The notes beneath the pieces are model-generated. The model was not told where the DNA came from and did not search any database. It saw only the letters and a program-made list of their open reading frames with translations. A stretch of DNA of 64,000 nucleotides from Taxillus chinensis (taxonomy: Eukaryota; Streptophyta; Magnoliopsida; Santalales; Loranthaceae), in contig CM042091.1 of NCBI GenBank assembly GCA_023512835.1, positions 685,645-749,644 of the forward strand, written 5' to 3'. Each line of letters opens with the position of its first letter. Position 1 is the stretch's first letter. Of the stretch, positions 50,901 through 59,650 are shown one piece after another. The translations under genes and the position numbers were made by a program.

Positions 50901-53900
50901 GTTTTCATTCGTCATTTTCACAGTGATAATGCCAAAGAGTATATCCAATTATTATTTCAAAATTTTATGACTCAACATGGCATACTTCATGAAACTTCAT
51001 TTGTCGATACTTCATCTCAAAATGGTGTGGTCGAACGAAAGAACAAACATCTTCTTAAAATTGCACGTGCTCTTTTATTTCAAATGAATGTTCTAAAATC
51101 TTTTGGGCGATGCAGTTTTATCGCATGTTTTTTAATTAACCGTATGCCCTCATCTCGTTTGTCATGGTGAAATCCTTACCCACAAGTCCATGTTTCCAAT
51201 TGATCATAACATATTTGATAACATTTGATTTGTTCATGATGTTCGTCCACATGTTATTGAATTAGATCCTAAGTCCTTGAGCGTGTTTTTCTTGGATATC
51301 CTCGTCTTCAAAAAGGATATTCTTGTTATTGTCCTAGTCTTAACAAATATCTTGTTTTTATTGATGTTACTTTCATGGAAGATACACCCTATTTTTTTGT
51401 CTTCTCCACTTCTTCCACATCAAGGGGAGGATGCTAACGATGATGATGTCTTAGTATATTCTATCACACCTTCTGTGCCGGTCACAAGCCCCGTTCTTCT
51501 TGTTGCTCACAAATATCCTATTACTCAAGTGTACTCCCCGCGCTGACCCCCTTGATTCATGTTTTGTACCTACTTTTTCACCATCGAGATCCAGTTTCAA
51601 GTGATGATCTTCCTATTGCCTTACGCAAAGATACACGGAGCCGCACTTTTCCTCTTTCCTCTTTTTGTTTCGTACAATTGTTTGTCTTCTTCTTCACGTT
51701 CTTTTGTTGCCTCTCGATTCTACTAGTGTGCTTAAAACCGTTCGTGAAGCCCTTTCTCACTATGGTTGGCGTCAAGCAATGATTGATGAAATGCAGGCTT
51801 TAGATGAAAATGGTACTTGGGACTTGGTTTAATTACCTTCAGGGAAAAGCGCTATCGGCTGCAAGCGGGTGTTTGCAGTTAAGGTTAATCCTGATGGGTC
51901 TGTTGCTCGATTAAAAACGCATCTTGTTCTTAAAGGTTATGCCCAAACATATGGTGTGAATTATTCGATACTTTCTCTCCTGTTGCCAAATTGACCTCTG
52001 TTCGCTTGTTTATCTCTATAGCCGTTACTCACCATTGGCCTTTGCATCAATTGGATATTAAAAATGCTTTTCGTCATGGTGATTTCCACAAAAAGGTGTA
52101 TATGGAGCAATCTTCGGGTTTTGTTGTTCAGGGGGAGTCTGGCTGTGTTTGTTGTCTTCGGAAATCTTTATATAGTTTGAAACAGAGCCCTCGTGCTTGG
52201 TTTGGAAAATTTAGTCAGGCTATTGAAACATGGGGCATGATTAAGAGCCAGCATGACCATTCAGTGTTCTACAAGCAATCAACTAGTGGTCTCATCCTTT
52301 TAGTGGTATATGTACCCGCAATGATACTATGGGTATTTCATCTCTTAAGTCTTTTCTTCATACTCAATTTCACACGAAGGACTTGTGATTGCTCAAATGT
52401 TTCTTAGGTGTTGAGGTTACAAGGAGTAAACACAATATCTTTCTATCTCAAGGGAAATATTTCTTGGATTTATTAACTAAGACAGGAAAATTGAGAGCGA
52501 AGTCTTGTCGTACTCCCATGACTCCAAATATGCATCTCACAGGAGAGGGGACATCATTTGATAACCCAGAGATATCGAAGGTTGGTTGGGAAGTTAAATT
52601 ATCTTATTATCACTCATTCAAATATTGCCTATTTAGTTAGTGTTGTTAGTCAATTTATGTCATCTCCAATAGTTGATCATTGGGCAACATTGGAGCACCT
52701 AGGCGTGGTCTCTTTTCCACAAATCATGGACACACACAGATTAAATGTTTTTCAGATGTAAATTGGGCAAGTTGTCCAATAGATAGAAGATCCATCACAG
52801 GTTATTGTGTCTTTGTTGGAGGAAATTTGATCTCATGGAAGAGTAAGAAACAAAATATTGTGTCACGATCAAGTGCTGAGTCAGAATATAGGGCCATGAC
52901 ACAGTTTGCGTGTGAGATAATGTGGGTCTTTCATCTCCTAAATAAAATTGATTTTAAAACTTCTGTACCAGCAAAGTTGTGGCTTGATAATTAGGCTGCA
53001 CTTCATATTGCCTTAAATCCCGTGTTTCATGAGAGAACTAAGCATATTGAAAATGATTATTATTTAAGTCTGTGAGAAAATTCAACTTGGATTAATTTAT
53101 ACAGGATATGTGAAGACTGGAGAACAATTAGGTAATATATTCACCAAAGCTTCAAACGGGGTTCGAGTGGCTTATCTTTGTAACAAGTTGGGCTTGATTA
53201 ACATCTATGCTCTAACTTGAGAGGGAGTGTTATTAGATTATAATAATTAGTGAGATTGCAATATTTTATTAGTAGGATTGCAATATTCCGTAATTAGTAA
53301 TTTGTGAGAATCGGGAATATGATATAATTAGGATTGATTATAATTGATATTCTAATTATATCTTTCCATAAATAGGTTTCTTTCTTCGTATAAATTTGTA
53401 CTTATATAGTGTATTCAATACATCAAATATTTTGTTTTATATCAGTTATTAACAATGTTGCTTTTCAATATATTATTGATAATTTGTTGGCTCACTTGGC
53501 TCATGGAGACAAAGGGGGTGGTGTCAATTGTTTTTATGTTTTAAGCTTTTATGTTTTAGTTGTTGAAGAAATAATTCTTGTATTTATTTTTCTATGAAAC
53601 TTTAACTATGAGAATTGTTTACTATCATGCTTTTGTTTGGTATGAACTTGGAAAATAGATTACTATAATTTTTGGAATTACTTTTACTAATCATTATTTT
53701 GATACAATTGTTTGATTTTATCATTTGAATAAATAACAAAAATGCATGATTTGTATTTATATATATTTGATACATATATATATATATCATGTGCTGTGGT
53801 TTGATAAAGCATGCGCTTTTGCTTTATGCGTAGCTCTAGGACCCTTTGGCACTTTGGGTGCGTTTATGCTTTTAACAATTGTGGGCTAGACTTAAAGAAT

Positions 53901-56117
53901 TTCTCTCTAACCACTTTTCAAGATTTGGATTTTTGAATTATTTCCTTTGTATTGAAGTGTCAAAGGAGGAATTTGTATATCTAAGAAAATATGTTAAGAC
54001 TTATTGCGGGTTATTGGTTACCAGAGGCTGTGTTGTGAATTCCCTGTTGTCAGGTGAGAAGCACGTGCCAAAGGAGGGACAGTCTCATAAATGGAGAAGT
54101 GTTGTGGTAAACTATCTTATGATGACAAGACTAGACATAGCTTTCCCAAAACATTGCTATTTGTCAGTTCATGGCAGACCCATGTGTATCACACTAGGAT
54201 GCTGTACTGAAAATTGTTAAGTATTTAAATAAAACCCGGGAAAGACATTGCATACAAAAATCTGGGTAATTCTTGGATTGAAGCATTTTGTGATGCAAAT
54301 TGAACTAGGTCCCTGCAGATAGGCAATCTACTTGAGTTTTGCAGTGTTGCAGTGTTCCTTGGTGGCAGTTTGATTTCTTTGAAAAGCAAGAAACGGGCAT
54401 TTGTTGCATGTTCAAACTATGAAACATACTATCGCTCTATGGCTAACACCAGCGATAAGATCCTGTGGCCGCAACAATTCTTGACCAAAATAAAATATCC
54501 AATTGAGTGTCCTACTTTGTTGTGGTGTATAATCAATTACCTTTGCATATTGGAGACAACCCAGTTCTTGACGAGGAAATATGAAACATTGAGGTTGATT
54601 GTCATTTTATTTTCAATGTAAAGATTTTTGTTGCAATTTAGTTTCGTTGTGTTCAGGTGATCATTTGACAGATATACTCACAAAGTTGACTACTAGGAAT
54701 CTTATTAATTTCATTTTTAATAAACCAGGCATGAGTATCATCCTTGCTCTGGCTTGTTAGGGGTCTCTTAGAAGATTAGAATGTGGGACAGGCGACTGCT
54801 AAAACTGAGCAGTTATGCCAATAGGCCAGTAGTTGATAGGGCAGGCAACTGCTGGAGCTAGATCAGTTGCCAGTGCGTTAGCAGTTGATGGAACATGCAA
54901 TATCTGGGGTTTGAGCAGTCATCAATGAATTAGCAGTTAATGGAACAAGCAATTGTGGTGGTCTGAGCAGTCAATTGTGAACTGCTCCTAGATCAGGCAA
55001 TTGCTGCAATGGGAATTGGATTTCATCTTTTTTAAAATATATGTTTACGATATGTAATCTTCCCTCCATAAAATAAAGGGTCATGTACCATTAAGGGTTG
55101 ACATGTTCTCTCTTTCTCGCACACACACTCTCTCTCTAACCCTAACTTTTGCAGTTGTAAAACAAAACATCCTTCGGCTATTGATTTTAGCATGTGTTAG
55201 AGCATTGGCATTGATGAAAATTACAACTTTTTCATAACTGTAAAATCTTCTTTTATGTAATCTTACATTGGATTAACTATTGAATTCATTAAAATAATAA
55301 TATAATATGAAAAAAAAAGAGATAGGAAAGAAAACAAAAAAACAAAAAACCAAATATTAAAATAAAAATTTAATGAATGTAAAGTGATTATTCAAATATG
55401 AAGAATCTTGAAAAAGTACTGTAGCTCGTAATTACAAATTTTGATGTTTGGCAAGTTCAATGCAATTTTATTTCTCCCTCGTTCATCAAATTATGCATTT
55501 AGATAATTAAACAAACATGTATTTTGTTTCTGATTTGAGTAATGGCTTCTGTAATGTACTTGTATGAATTTTTTTTTTGAAATTTACTTTCTAATCCACT
55601 TTGGTTGCTTTATTGAATTGGATCAGATCAATCTTGGTATATACATTCAAGATAACAACACAGAACTGTCAGTGTTGGTGGATCGTTCAGTTGGTGGATC
55701 TAGCTTAGCTGATGGTCAGATAGAGCTCATGCTTCATAGGTTTGTGTTTACATTTTCTCTTTAATAATTATTTTTCACTACTTCAATTATATTTTGGCGT
55801 GTTAAATCAAAATCCCTTTTATCTGGTTATTTATTTGTTTCTTTGGTTGTCTAGGAGGATGCTTCGTGATGATGCAAGGGGGGGTTGGTGAGGCGCTAAA
55901 TGAAACCGTCTGTGTCCATGATGAATGCAAGGGTTTGACCGTAAGCATATGTTACTAATGTATTAACCAAGTTAATGCATAAAAACATCTTTATTTTTGT
56001 TTATTTATTTATTTATTAAGTTTTTAACATGTGAGGCATTGGAGTCATGCCAATTTCATCTTATTCTCACTTCTTAGGTGCTGGTTGGTTTTCAGTCTTT
56101 TACCAGATATAATCAGT

Positions 56118-56164
<47 letters not shown>

Positions 56165-57203
56165 CTGCTTGACTTGTATTTTCACATTTTTACTGTTTCT
56201 TGACCACCAATGTTGCCCAACTTGTTTTTGCAGATCAATGGAAAATTTTACTTCAGAATTGATCTGCTAGGAGGAGGTGCTAAATGGCGTCGCACAGTTG
56301 GACAGGAAATATATTCTCCACTTCTGTTAGCATTCACAGAGCAGGTTAAATAAAATAAACCATTATTGAGCTATGGGCTTGAACGCTTTGATGACAGGGT
56401 CCTCTCTTGCAGGACACTAACAGCTGGACGAACCTACCACATTTTTCGGGAATTGATGCATCATACTCTTTACCCAACAATGTTGCAGTCATAACTCTCC
56501 AGGTTGTTACGAATCCTTGTAAACATTTCTCAAATATGGCTTCCCAATTGACATTGCCTGGTTATCTCTATCATTTTCTTTTTCTGCACAACGAGTATGT
56601 TTCTTTTTGTCATCACAGGAACTTGATAGTGGACAAGTTCTTCTTCGGCTGGCTCACCTATATGAGGTTTTAAACGTTTTCTACATATAACTGTTTCCAA
56701 ACTTGTGTTTTCTTGACTGCACGGATATATTTGTGGGATTTACTTTTCCTTGACAATGAATTCTTGAACTAAGCTTATCAATGGTGTCAATCCAATAGTA
56801 TTTTAAGTAGTTTCTGTTTGGGTACATCATGAAGGTTGGAGAGGATGCAGACTATTCTGTAACGGCAAGTGTGGAACTTAAGAAGTTATTTCCAACGAAG
56901 AAGGTAAATCATGGGCACTTTATTATATGCGCCGTTTGTTGGCAATATATATCATTCCTGTTTGTTGTGCTACCATGTTCTTTGCAGATCAGGAACGTGA
57001 AAGAGATGAGTTTGTCTGGGAACCAAGAAAGAGTGGCAATGGAGAGGAAGAGACTGGTTTGGAAAGTAGAAGGCTCGTCTGCAGGAAGCAAGGTGGCGAG
57101 GGGAGGTCCTGTGGATCCTGCAAAGCTGCTGATAGAACTCGCCCCAATGGAAATACGCACCTTCCTTGTTGACTTGGATCACCTTAAACTGTTTGGATCC
57201 TGA
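27381..57203 (+). CDS. GH38 alpha-mannosidase (vacuolar/lysosomal type), 29 exons
   Basis: Hydrolyses terminal alpha-D-mannose from N-glycans (EC 3.2.1.24); family members act in the vacuole or cell wall. Exons: 27381-27578, 27683-27766, 27876-27964, 28230-28404, 28577-28696, 28782-28865, 28970-29041, 33262-33375, 33495-33595, 33687-33780, 33876-34043, 34224-34316, 34455-34520, 34619-34675, 35080-35300, 35418-35550, 35948-36016, 36181-36240, 36358-36429, 45361-45408, 45488-45607, 45801-45866, 55627-55739, 55855-55940, 56234-56344, 56413-56502, 56619-56666, 56835-56903, 56988-57203. The sum is about 1011 residues, the family's length. Signal peptide about 1-20; zinc/catalytic motif HSHDDVGW (43-50); nucleophile Asp167 in [12 protein letters not shown] 406-409. 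An in-frame ATG at 27264 would add 39 residues; 27381 is preferred because it begins with a signal peptide. One extra G in exon 24 breaks the frame. Confidence 0.95.
27606..27635 (+). repeat. (TTC)n tract in mannosidase intron 1
   Basis: A simple trinucleotide pyrimidine repeat close to the donor of intron 1. Confidence 0.9.
30178..31740 (-). pseudogene. inverted copia protease-integrase segment
   Basis: Minus-strand reading order: [12 protein letters not shown] and [11 protein letters not shown] (protease, normally DSGATDHM; about 31400-31490), then [13 protein letters not shown] sequence and [16 protein letters not shown] with KKIIGKGH (31138-31353), and finally [20 protein letters not shown] (30390-30456), continuing to the integrase/RT linker at 30178. 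The same protein blocks occur in the copia at 49587-53444, so the two are related families. Confidence 0.8.
32091..32205 (+). repeat. LTR copy (first 3' unit)
   Basis: Starts TGTTAAAGATAGAAAG like the 5' LTR at 29071 and includes TTTGTAGTTATTACTTTC. It is truncated or partly deleted and followed by a second RNase H fragment. Confidence 0.7.
32439..32595 (+). repeat. LTR copy (second 3' unit)
   Basis: Shares TAAAGATAGAAA, TTAGGATTAGCTGTGT and GTAGTTATTACTTTTC with the 5' LTR. Its 3' end is blurred by a 93-bp tandem duplication that starts at 32598. Confidence 0.65.
32598..32810. repeat. tandem duplication, period about 93 bp
   Basis: AATAATTCTTCCACTACAG starts at 32598 and again at 32691. 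The units continue in parallel (ATATCAGTGTCATACCAT / ATATCAATGTCATACCAT; GATATTAAATAAA) with substitutions and a small indel. Confidence 0.85.
33262..36429 (+). CDS. alpha-mannosidase exons 8-19 (central region)
   Basis: Twelve exons encode residues 275-690, including [26 protein letters not shown], the QHHDAISGT metal-site motif and the start of the beta-sandwich region ([10 protein letters not shown]). Exon 12 ends CAG|GCAATA: a GC-AG intron is needed to join FEQ to [10 protein letters not shown]. Exon 16 uses the acceptor GGTACTAG|T, since earlier AGs give the wrong phase. The intron before exon 15 has an A14 run near its acceptor; the intron before exon 17 has a (TG)n run. Confidence 0.92.
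34807..34848. repeat. (ACAT)n microsatellite in intron 14
   Basis: Seven or more ACAT/CATA units, ending in ATATATAG. Confidence 0.9.
35900..35930. repeat. (TG)n microsatellite in intron 16
   Basis: About 14 TG units shortly before the acceptor of exon 17. Confidence 0.95.
36787..37250 (+). mobile_element. copia LTR-gag fragment (same family as intron 7 element)
   Basis: 36787-36888 matches the LTR at 29071 (AAGATAGAAAGTTAGAGG, TTAGGATTAGCTATGTAAAT). TGGTATTACATTC at 36889 is in primer-site position. The leader and start of gag follow (MEGVNEPDT at about 37050, and EMRDLFPF at about 37163-37190), as at 29479-29960, with an internal deletion. It ends where a hAT-like MITE is inserted. Confidence 0.75.
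37258..37698. mobile_element. hAT-like MITE (441 bp) in mannosidase intron 19
   Basis: Left end TAGGGGAGTTAATGGG; inverted right end TAGAAGTGTTAAACGGG. Flanks ATCCAGAT (37250-37257) and ATCTAGAT (37699-37706) form an 8-bp TSD with one mismatch. The subterminal arms are GGGCTAGGCC-rich and self-complementary, and the centre is AT-rich. No ORF. The termini resemble those of the element at 6570-7257. Confidence 0.8.
38487..38692 (+). repeat. solo LTR of the family at 49587-53444
   Basis: Begins TGTTATTATATTATAATAAT and follows the 49587 LTR through AGTGAGATTG, TAATTAGTAATTTACGAGAA, CCTAATTATATATTTCC and TGTATTCAATA. No coding sequence of the element follows, and the right boundary is blurred, so a solo LTR (or a 3'-decayed one) is the simplest reading. 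Confidence 0.75.
38990..39340. repeat. degenerate tandem repeats (CATCAGCATTGCTGGT-like)
   Basis: Degenerate units of roughly 20-40 bp around GTCATCA-(N)-TTGCTGGTT(A/T). On the minus strand they keep a 93-codon open frame (38996-39277) rich in Ser, Thr, Asn and Asp. No family is recognised; it could be the tail of a retroelement polyprotein linker or simple repeat expansion. Confidence 0.5.
39837..39995 (-). pseudogene. copia reverse-transcriptase fragment
   Basis: The minus strand reads [20 protein letters not shown], then [17 protein letters not shown], the canonical N-terminal RT block of copia elements (ETFAPV.R....R..LALA......Q.DV..AFLNG). Surrounding DNA is non-coding, so only this block survives. 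Confidence 0.75.
40690..40880. repeat. degenerate tandem repeats (GATGTTYGAATCTG-like)
   Basis: About six imperfect units of roughly 28-32 bp: GCTGATGTTTGAATCTG, GCTGATGTCCGAATATG, TTTGATGTTCGGATCTA, TCTGATGTTTGAATTTC. They follow a 99-codon open frame (40453-40752) of no known family. Confidence 0.6.
41690..44430 (-). mobile_element. copia remnant (RT/RNase H) split by a later insertion
   Basis: Minus-strand order: RT N-terminal block at about 44072-44420 ([36 protein letters not shown]), the inserted element (42808-44063), RT middle at about 42540-42790 ([29 protein letters not shown]), RT C-terminal/RNase H start at 42233-42523 ([25 protein letters not shown]), and a decayed RNase H tail to about 41700 ([12 protein letters not shown]). 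The catalytic YVDD is replaced (VQIDN). Multiple stops; inactive. Confidence 0.8.
42808..44063. mobile_element. TIR transposon (1256 bp) inserted in the copia RT, perfect 8-bp TSD
   Basis: Left end CGTGGTTCAAAGTATCGG; inverted right end CATGGTTCGAAGTTGCGG. Both sides carry TTCATCAA (42800-42807 and 44064-44071). Removing the element plus one TSD rejoins the RT reading frame of the host copia. The interior has a CG-rich stretch (42830-43270) with short ORFs on both strands and an AT-rich remainder. 8 bp suggests hAT; a 9-bp MULE duplication is possible if one mismatch is allowed. Confidence 0.85.
44531..44963. mobile_element. MITE with about 35-bp inverted repeats
   Basis: Left arm TTCACGCCCACTAAATTTA plus TACCACACCCACC; right arm, inverted, TTCACGCCCACCAAAGTTAG plus TAACACACCCACC. 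The 433-bp element is AT-rich inside with shorter palindromic pieces (GAACATTAT/ATGTTC). No TSD could be assigned with confidence. It lies in mannosidase intron 19. Confidence 0.75.
44656..44682. repeat. (AT)n microsatellite within the MITE
   Basis: Short AT-alternating tract. Confidence 0.7.
45361..45866 (+). CDS. alpha-mannosidase exons 20-22
   Basis: Three exons (48, 120 and 66 nt) encode [28 protein letters not shown] with [15 protein letters not shown], and [20 protein letters not shown]. They form a 0.5-kb island between a 8.9-kb intron upstream and a 9.8-kb intron downstream, both swollen by mobile elements. All phases are 0. Confidence 0.95.
45956..46570 (+). repeat. 5' LTR of the outer copia element (615 bp)
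   Basis: Aligns to 54755-55153, with about 200 extra bases around 46140-46370 absent from the 3' copy. Ends in CA immediately before the primer site. Confidence 0.8.
46571..46583 (+). promoter_or_regulatory. primer-binding site of the outer copia element
   Basis: TGGTATCAGATTG, initiator-tRNA-Met type with one or two changes, directly follows the LTR. Confidence 0.8.
46584..48260 (+). mobile_element. second LTR-element remnant inside the outer copia (gypsy-like, tentative)
   Basis: Two related segments, 46583-46780 and 47930-48060, share TGTTGA(A/G)ACCTCACCC, CGACACCACTA, GACACT-CAT and a conserved internal order, as LTR starts would. Between them are plus-strand frames at 47141-47610 (lysine/glutamate-rich, gag-like) and 47616-47897 ([11 protein letters not shown] resembles the gypsy RT-RNase H junction). 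TGGTAGTAGAGTC at about 48239 is primer-site-like. Fragmentary and uncertain in family. Confidence 0.45.
49587..49803 (+). repeat. 5' LTR of the inner copia element
   Basis: 217 bp; partner is 53228-53444, and a solo copy lies at 38487-38692. Confidence 0.92.
50038..53200 (+). pseudogene. copia pol of the inner element, broken
   Basis: Protease block [13 protein letters not shown] (about 50175-50210) has Asn in place of the catalytic Asp. The GAG-pre-integrase motif [17 protein letters not shown] follows at 50461, then integrase fragments ([23 protein letters not shown], 50910-51060). The RT N-terminus ([20 protein letters not shown], about 52050) and [16 protein letters not shown] follow. 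The YVDD box is changed to YVPA by local mutation near 52310. RNase H has [12 protein letters not shown] (about 52864-52900). Several frame changes separate these blocks. Confidence 0.88.
53228..53444 (+). repeat. 3' LTR of the inner copia element
   Basis: 217 bp, same length as the 5' copy with no indels, so substitutions alone separate them. It is preceded by a purine-rich tract. Confidence 0.92.
53879..54750 (+). pseudogene. RT/RNase H tail of the outer copia element
   Basis: Reads [44 protein letters not shown], then [20 protein letters not shown] (RNase H, normally SSAEAEY) and [10 protein letters not shown]. Stops and frame changes are frequent. It leads directly into the 3' LTR. Confidence 0.75.
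54755..55153 (+). repeat. 3' LTR of the outer copia element (399 bp)
   Basis: Begins TGTTAGGGGTC, ends TTTTGCA. It follows RNase H remnants in the correct order. Confidence 0.8.
55627..57203 (+). CDS. alpha-mannosidase exons 23-29 (C-terminal region), with a frameshift in exon 24
   Basis: Exons encode [20 protein letters not shown], then [29 protein letters not shown], the [21 protein letters not shown] segment split by the usual intron, and the C-terminus ending LDHLKLFGS. Exon 24 (55855-55940) contains seven consecutive G where six keep the frame; 113 + 85 nt would be divisible by three, 113 + 86 is not. Read literally, translation stops three codons later at residue 817. Confidence 0.9.
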
Positions 57204-57590
57204 AAGAGTGGAGGTTGGGGCTCATTACGAGAATGCAGGGGTGCTCATATGCTTCCCACACATGATTCCATACTGCATGTGAAAGTTCTTTCTGTTCTCT
57301 TGAAAATTGTGTAGTTCTCATCCATCTCTACAAACTTGATTGTATTCAGTCGTCTGTTTAAGCAGAGTGATTAAGGACTTCAAATAATAACTTCCGTATT
57401 ACTTTTGAGAAGAGGGCATTTAGAAATAATTCTTTCTTATTATTATACTAAGAAATTATAAATATATATATATATATATACACACACACAATTGAAAGAT
57501 CTACATAAAAAAAGAGTTCTAATTAGGTAACATAAATATATACTAAAATATTAAATGTATAATTAAATAATATAGCTTATTGACCTTTTA
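57204..57590 (+). other. 3' flank/3'UTR of the mannosidase gene
   Basis: Non-coding. AATAAT-like motifs (about 57383-57390 and 57427-57432) could act as near-upstream poly(A) elements. A (TA)n/(CA)n run is at 57461-57490. A minus-strand copia remnant begins after it. Confidence 0.4.
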
Positions 57591-59650
57591 TTTCAACTCT
57601 TCCCTTCAAATTGGTATATAAATATTATACATGTTGAACTTGATTAAGATACGTGAAAAAAGTCATTAGAAATGCATGAATTATCATATTAAATTATTGT
57701 ATGTTATCTTAGTATGGGAAATTTTCATTACACAAAAAATTTAAACTATTATTGATGTAATTTTTATTGAGTTTAATATGCTTTGTGGATCATGTTGTAT
57801 TGGATTATTTATTATTTCAATGGCAAATGTGTTATTAAAAAAACATCATTGATTTTTTGAAGCCATAATCAAATGTGCCTATGTGAGCTCTCAAAGGAAT
57901 ACATATCCTGGAAGTAGACTTTTTATCCAATTTAAATTTAATAAAGTCAAAGTTAATACATCACATAATATCTAGGTGTCTATGTTTCAACAACATAATA
58001 ATTTTGTCAAGAGAAGATTTCAAATATGATAAAATATGATTTACAACACTCAAGTGTTGATTAATTGAATTATTCATGAATTGACTTACAATAATAATTA
58101 CATATGATATGCCAGGTCTAGTATGAATCAAATAAATTGATTTTTCCACTAACCATTGAATCTTTCCTTGTTGGTTGGAACTTGATTCTGAATAGATAAT
58201 TAAACTATGATTCACCTCAATAGAAGTATCTACAGGTTTTTTAGTTTTGACTAGGAGGTTCAAGACACACTTCCTTTGAGAGATAAAAAAATTCCTTTAT
58301 TTCTAACTCCTTCATTAAATGACACTAAAGCTTTTTTATCTCACCTTGATTATTACCTATAACAATCGTTATCAACATAAACGAGAAGTAAGGTAATAGT
58401 GTCATTGTCTCTTTTATATAATAGAGTATGATCAGTCAAAGCTTGCTTGTAATCATATCCATGCATTAAATGACTAAATCAACCAAATCAAGCCCTTAGT
58501 GACTATTCAAACCATATAACACCTTTATCTTGCATACCTTTGTTTCTTTTAGTGTAAAAACTGGAAGGAGGATCTCTATATCTCTTCTATGAAATCACTA
58601 TGAAAGAAGGCATTCTTCACATCAAATTGGCATAATGACCACTCATACATCTAAGTGTATCTTTTGTCAATTAATCTAGTCTTGTATCTTTCAATCATCA
58701 TATCGACTTATACTTCACTATAAATATGCATTTGCATCCCACTCTCTTTTATCTCAAGGTAACACAACCATTTCTCAAGTAGAATTCTTTTTAAGGGCTT
58801 TCATTTAGTTTACCATAGTAGACTTCCATTTGGGATCTTCAAGAACTTCCTGAAAATAATTAAGAATAAACACAAAAGACAACTAAAGGGCAAAAGCATG
58901 GTGAGATTTAGATAGGCAATGATAAGAAATGATCATAATAGGACAAATAATATTAAAAGATGATTTTGAAAATTTCAATCTATTAAGTTGTTTACAACCA
59001 TAAAGAAGATATTTTCAACTTGTGAGATTATCTAAGCATGTAGGGTTAAAAAATAAAATATCATTTGAATTTGGAACTATAGGTAAAGAGTCAAGTACCT
59101 TAGTGGGAATTTGTGTTGTGTGGTCAATCCCAAAAAAAATCTTTCAATGACATGATAGTGTCATTGAGATGAGGAACAAAGTTGAGAGTAGTATTTGCCT
59201 TATATAATATTTGTCAAACACCCAAGTTGACCTCTCATTTTTACTTGATTCAACTACTCTATATGATTAATATTAGGAGAAACCAAAGACTACCCCCCAT
59301 CTGAACTAGGAGCTAAGAACTCCACCCTTACTTATAATAGTCAAATCCTTCTTCTCCTTTGAAATCCATACCTTCTTTTCATTCAACCATAGTTATTCCT
59401 CTTCATTACTATGAAGCTTTCCTTAAAGAGGAACAATAAAAATATCTCCTGAAAATAGATACCGCCTTAAAATTGAACAATCATATAAACGTATAGTATT
59501 TACTCGTATAAGGATGGAAACATTTATAGCCATCTTGAGAATAAAAGTAACCCAAAAACAGGTATTTACGAACACGAGAGTCAAGTTTATCTCGATGGAG
59601 TTGGTGCACATGAACATAATACAAAATAAAAAAACCTTCAGGCAAATGTT
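57590..59650 (-). mobile_element. copia remnant downstream of the mannosidase gene
   Basis: Minus-strand frame 57961-58263 reads TRPGISYVIIIVSQFMNNSI and LSYLKSSLDKIIM, the RT-RNase H junction of copia. Lower coordinates hold an RNase H tail (YNIYIPI followed by a stop). Higher coordinates hold RT N-terminal pieces around 58600-58860 (EVLEDPKWKSTM) and linker/integrase-like traces to about 59650. No LTR could be defined. Similar to the remnant at 41690-44430. Confidence 0.7.

Larger units (their letters stand above)
49587..53444 (+). mobile_element. inner copia retrotransposon, both LTRs present
   Basis: LTRs 49587-49803 and 53228-53444 are both 217 bp, TGTTATTAG...TTTATATCA, and differ at about 17 positions by eye. 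The primer site TGGTATCGAGCTC starts at 49804. A purine-rich tract GAGAGGGAG lies just before the 3' LTR. Protease, GAG-pre-integrase, integrase, RT and RNase H follow in copia order on the plus strand. gag is absent: only about 330 bp separate the LTR from the protease. Flanking 5-mers GTTCC and GTTAT match in only three bases, so the TSD is poor. Confidence 0.9.
48795..53870. mobile_element. TIR-type repeat split by the inner copia element
   Basis: The left part starts near GCACACCTAGGTGCAAG with GAGGTGAGGCGAGGC. The right part ends CTTTGGCACTTTGGGTGCG, whose inverse is CGCACCCAAAGTGCCAAAG. These motifs are those of a common plant repeat with AGGCGCACC/GCGCTTTA arms. The inner copia (49587-53444) separates the halves. 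The interior of the left half has short open frames (48891-49413) without a family. Confidence 0.5.
45956..55153 (+). mobile_element. outer copia retrotransposon in mannosidase intron 22
   Basis: 5' LTR 45956-46570 and 3' LTR 54755-55153 share GGCAGGCGACTGCT, GTTGATGG, ACAATATGTAATCT, ATGTAC(C)CAT and the end CCCTAACTT(C/T)TGCA. The primer site TGGTATCAGATTG starts at 46571. Flanks TTTGT (45951-45955) and GTTGT (55154-55158) are a 5-bp TSD with one mismatch. RT/RNase H codons survive at 53879-54750. Everything between 46.6 and 53.8 kb is later insertions or unrecognisable; gag, protease and integrase were not found. It is inactive. Confidence 0.82.
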
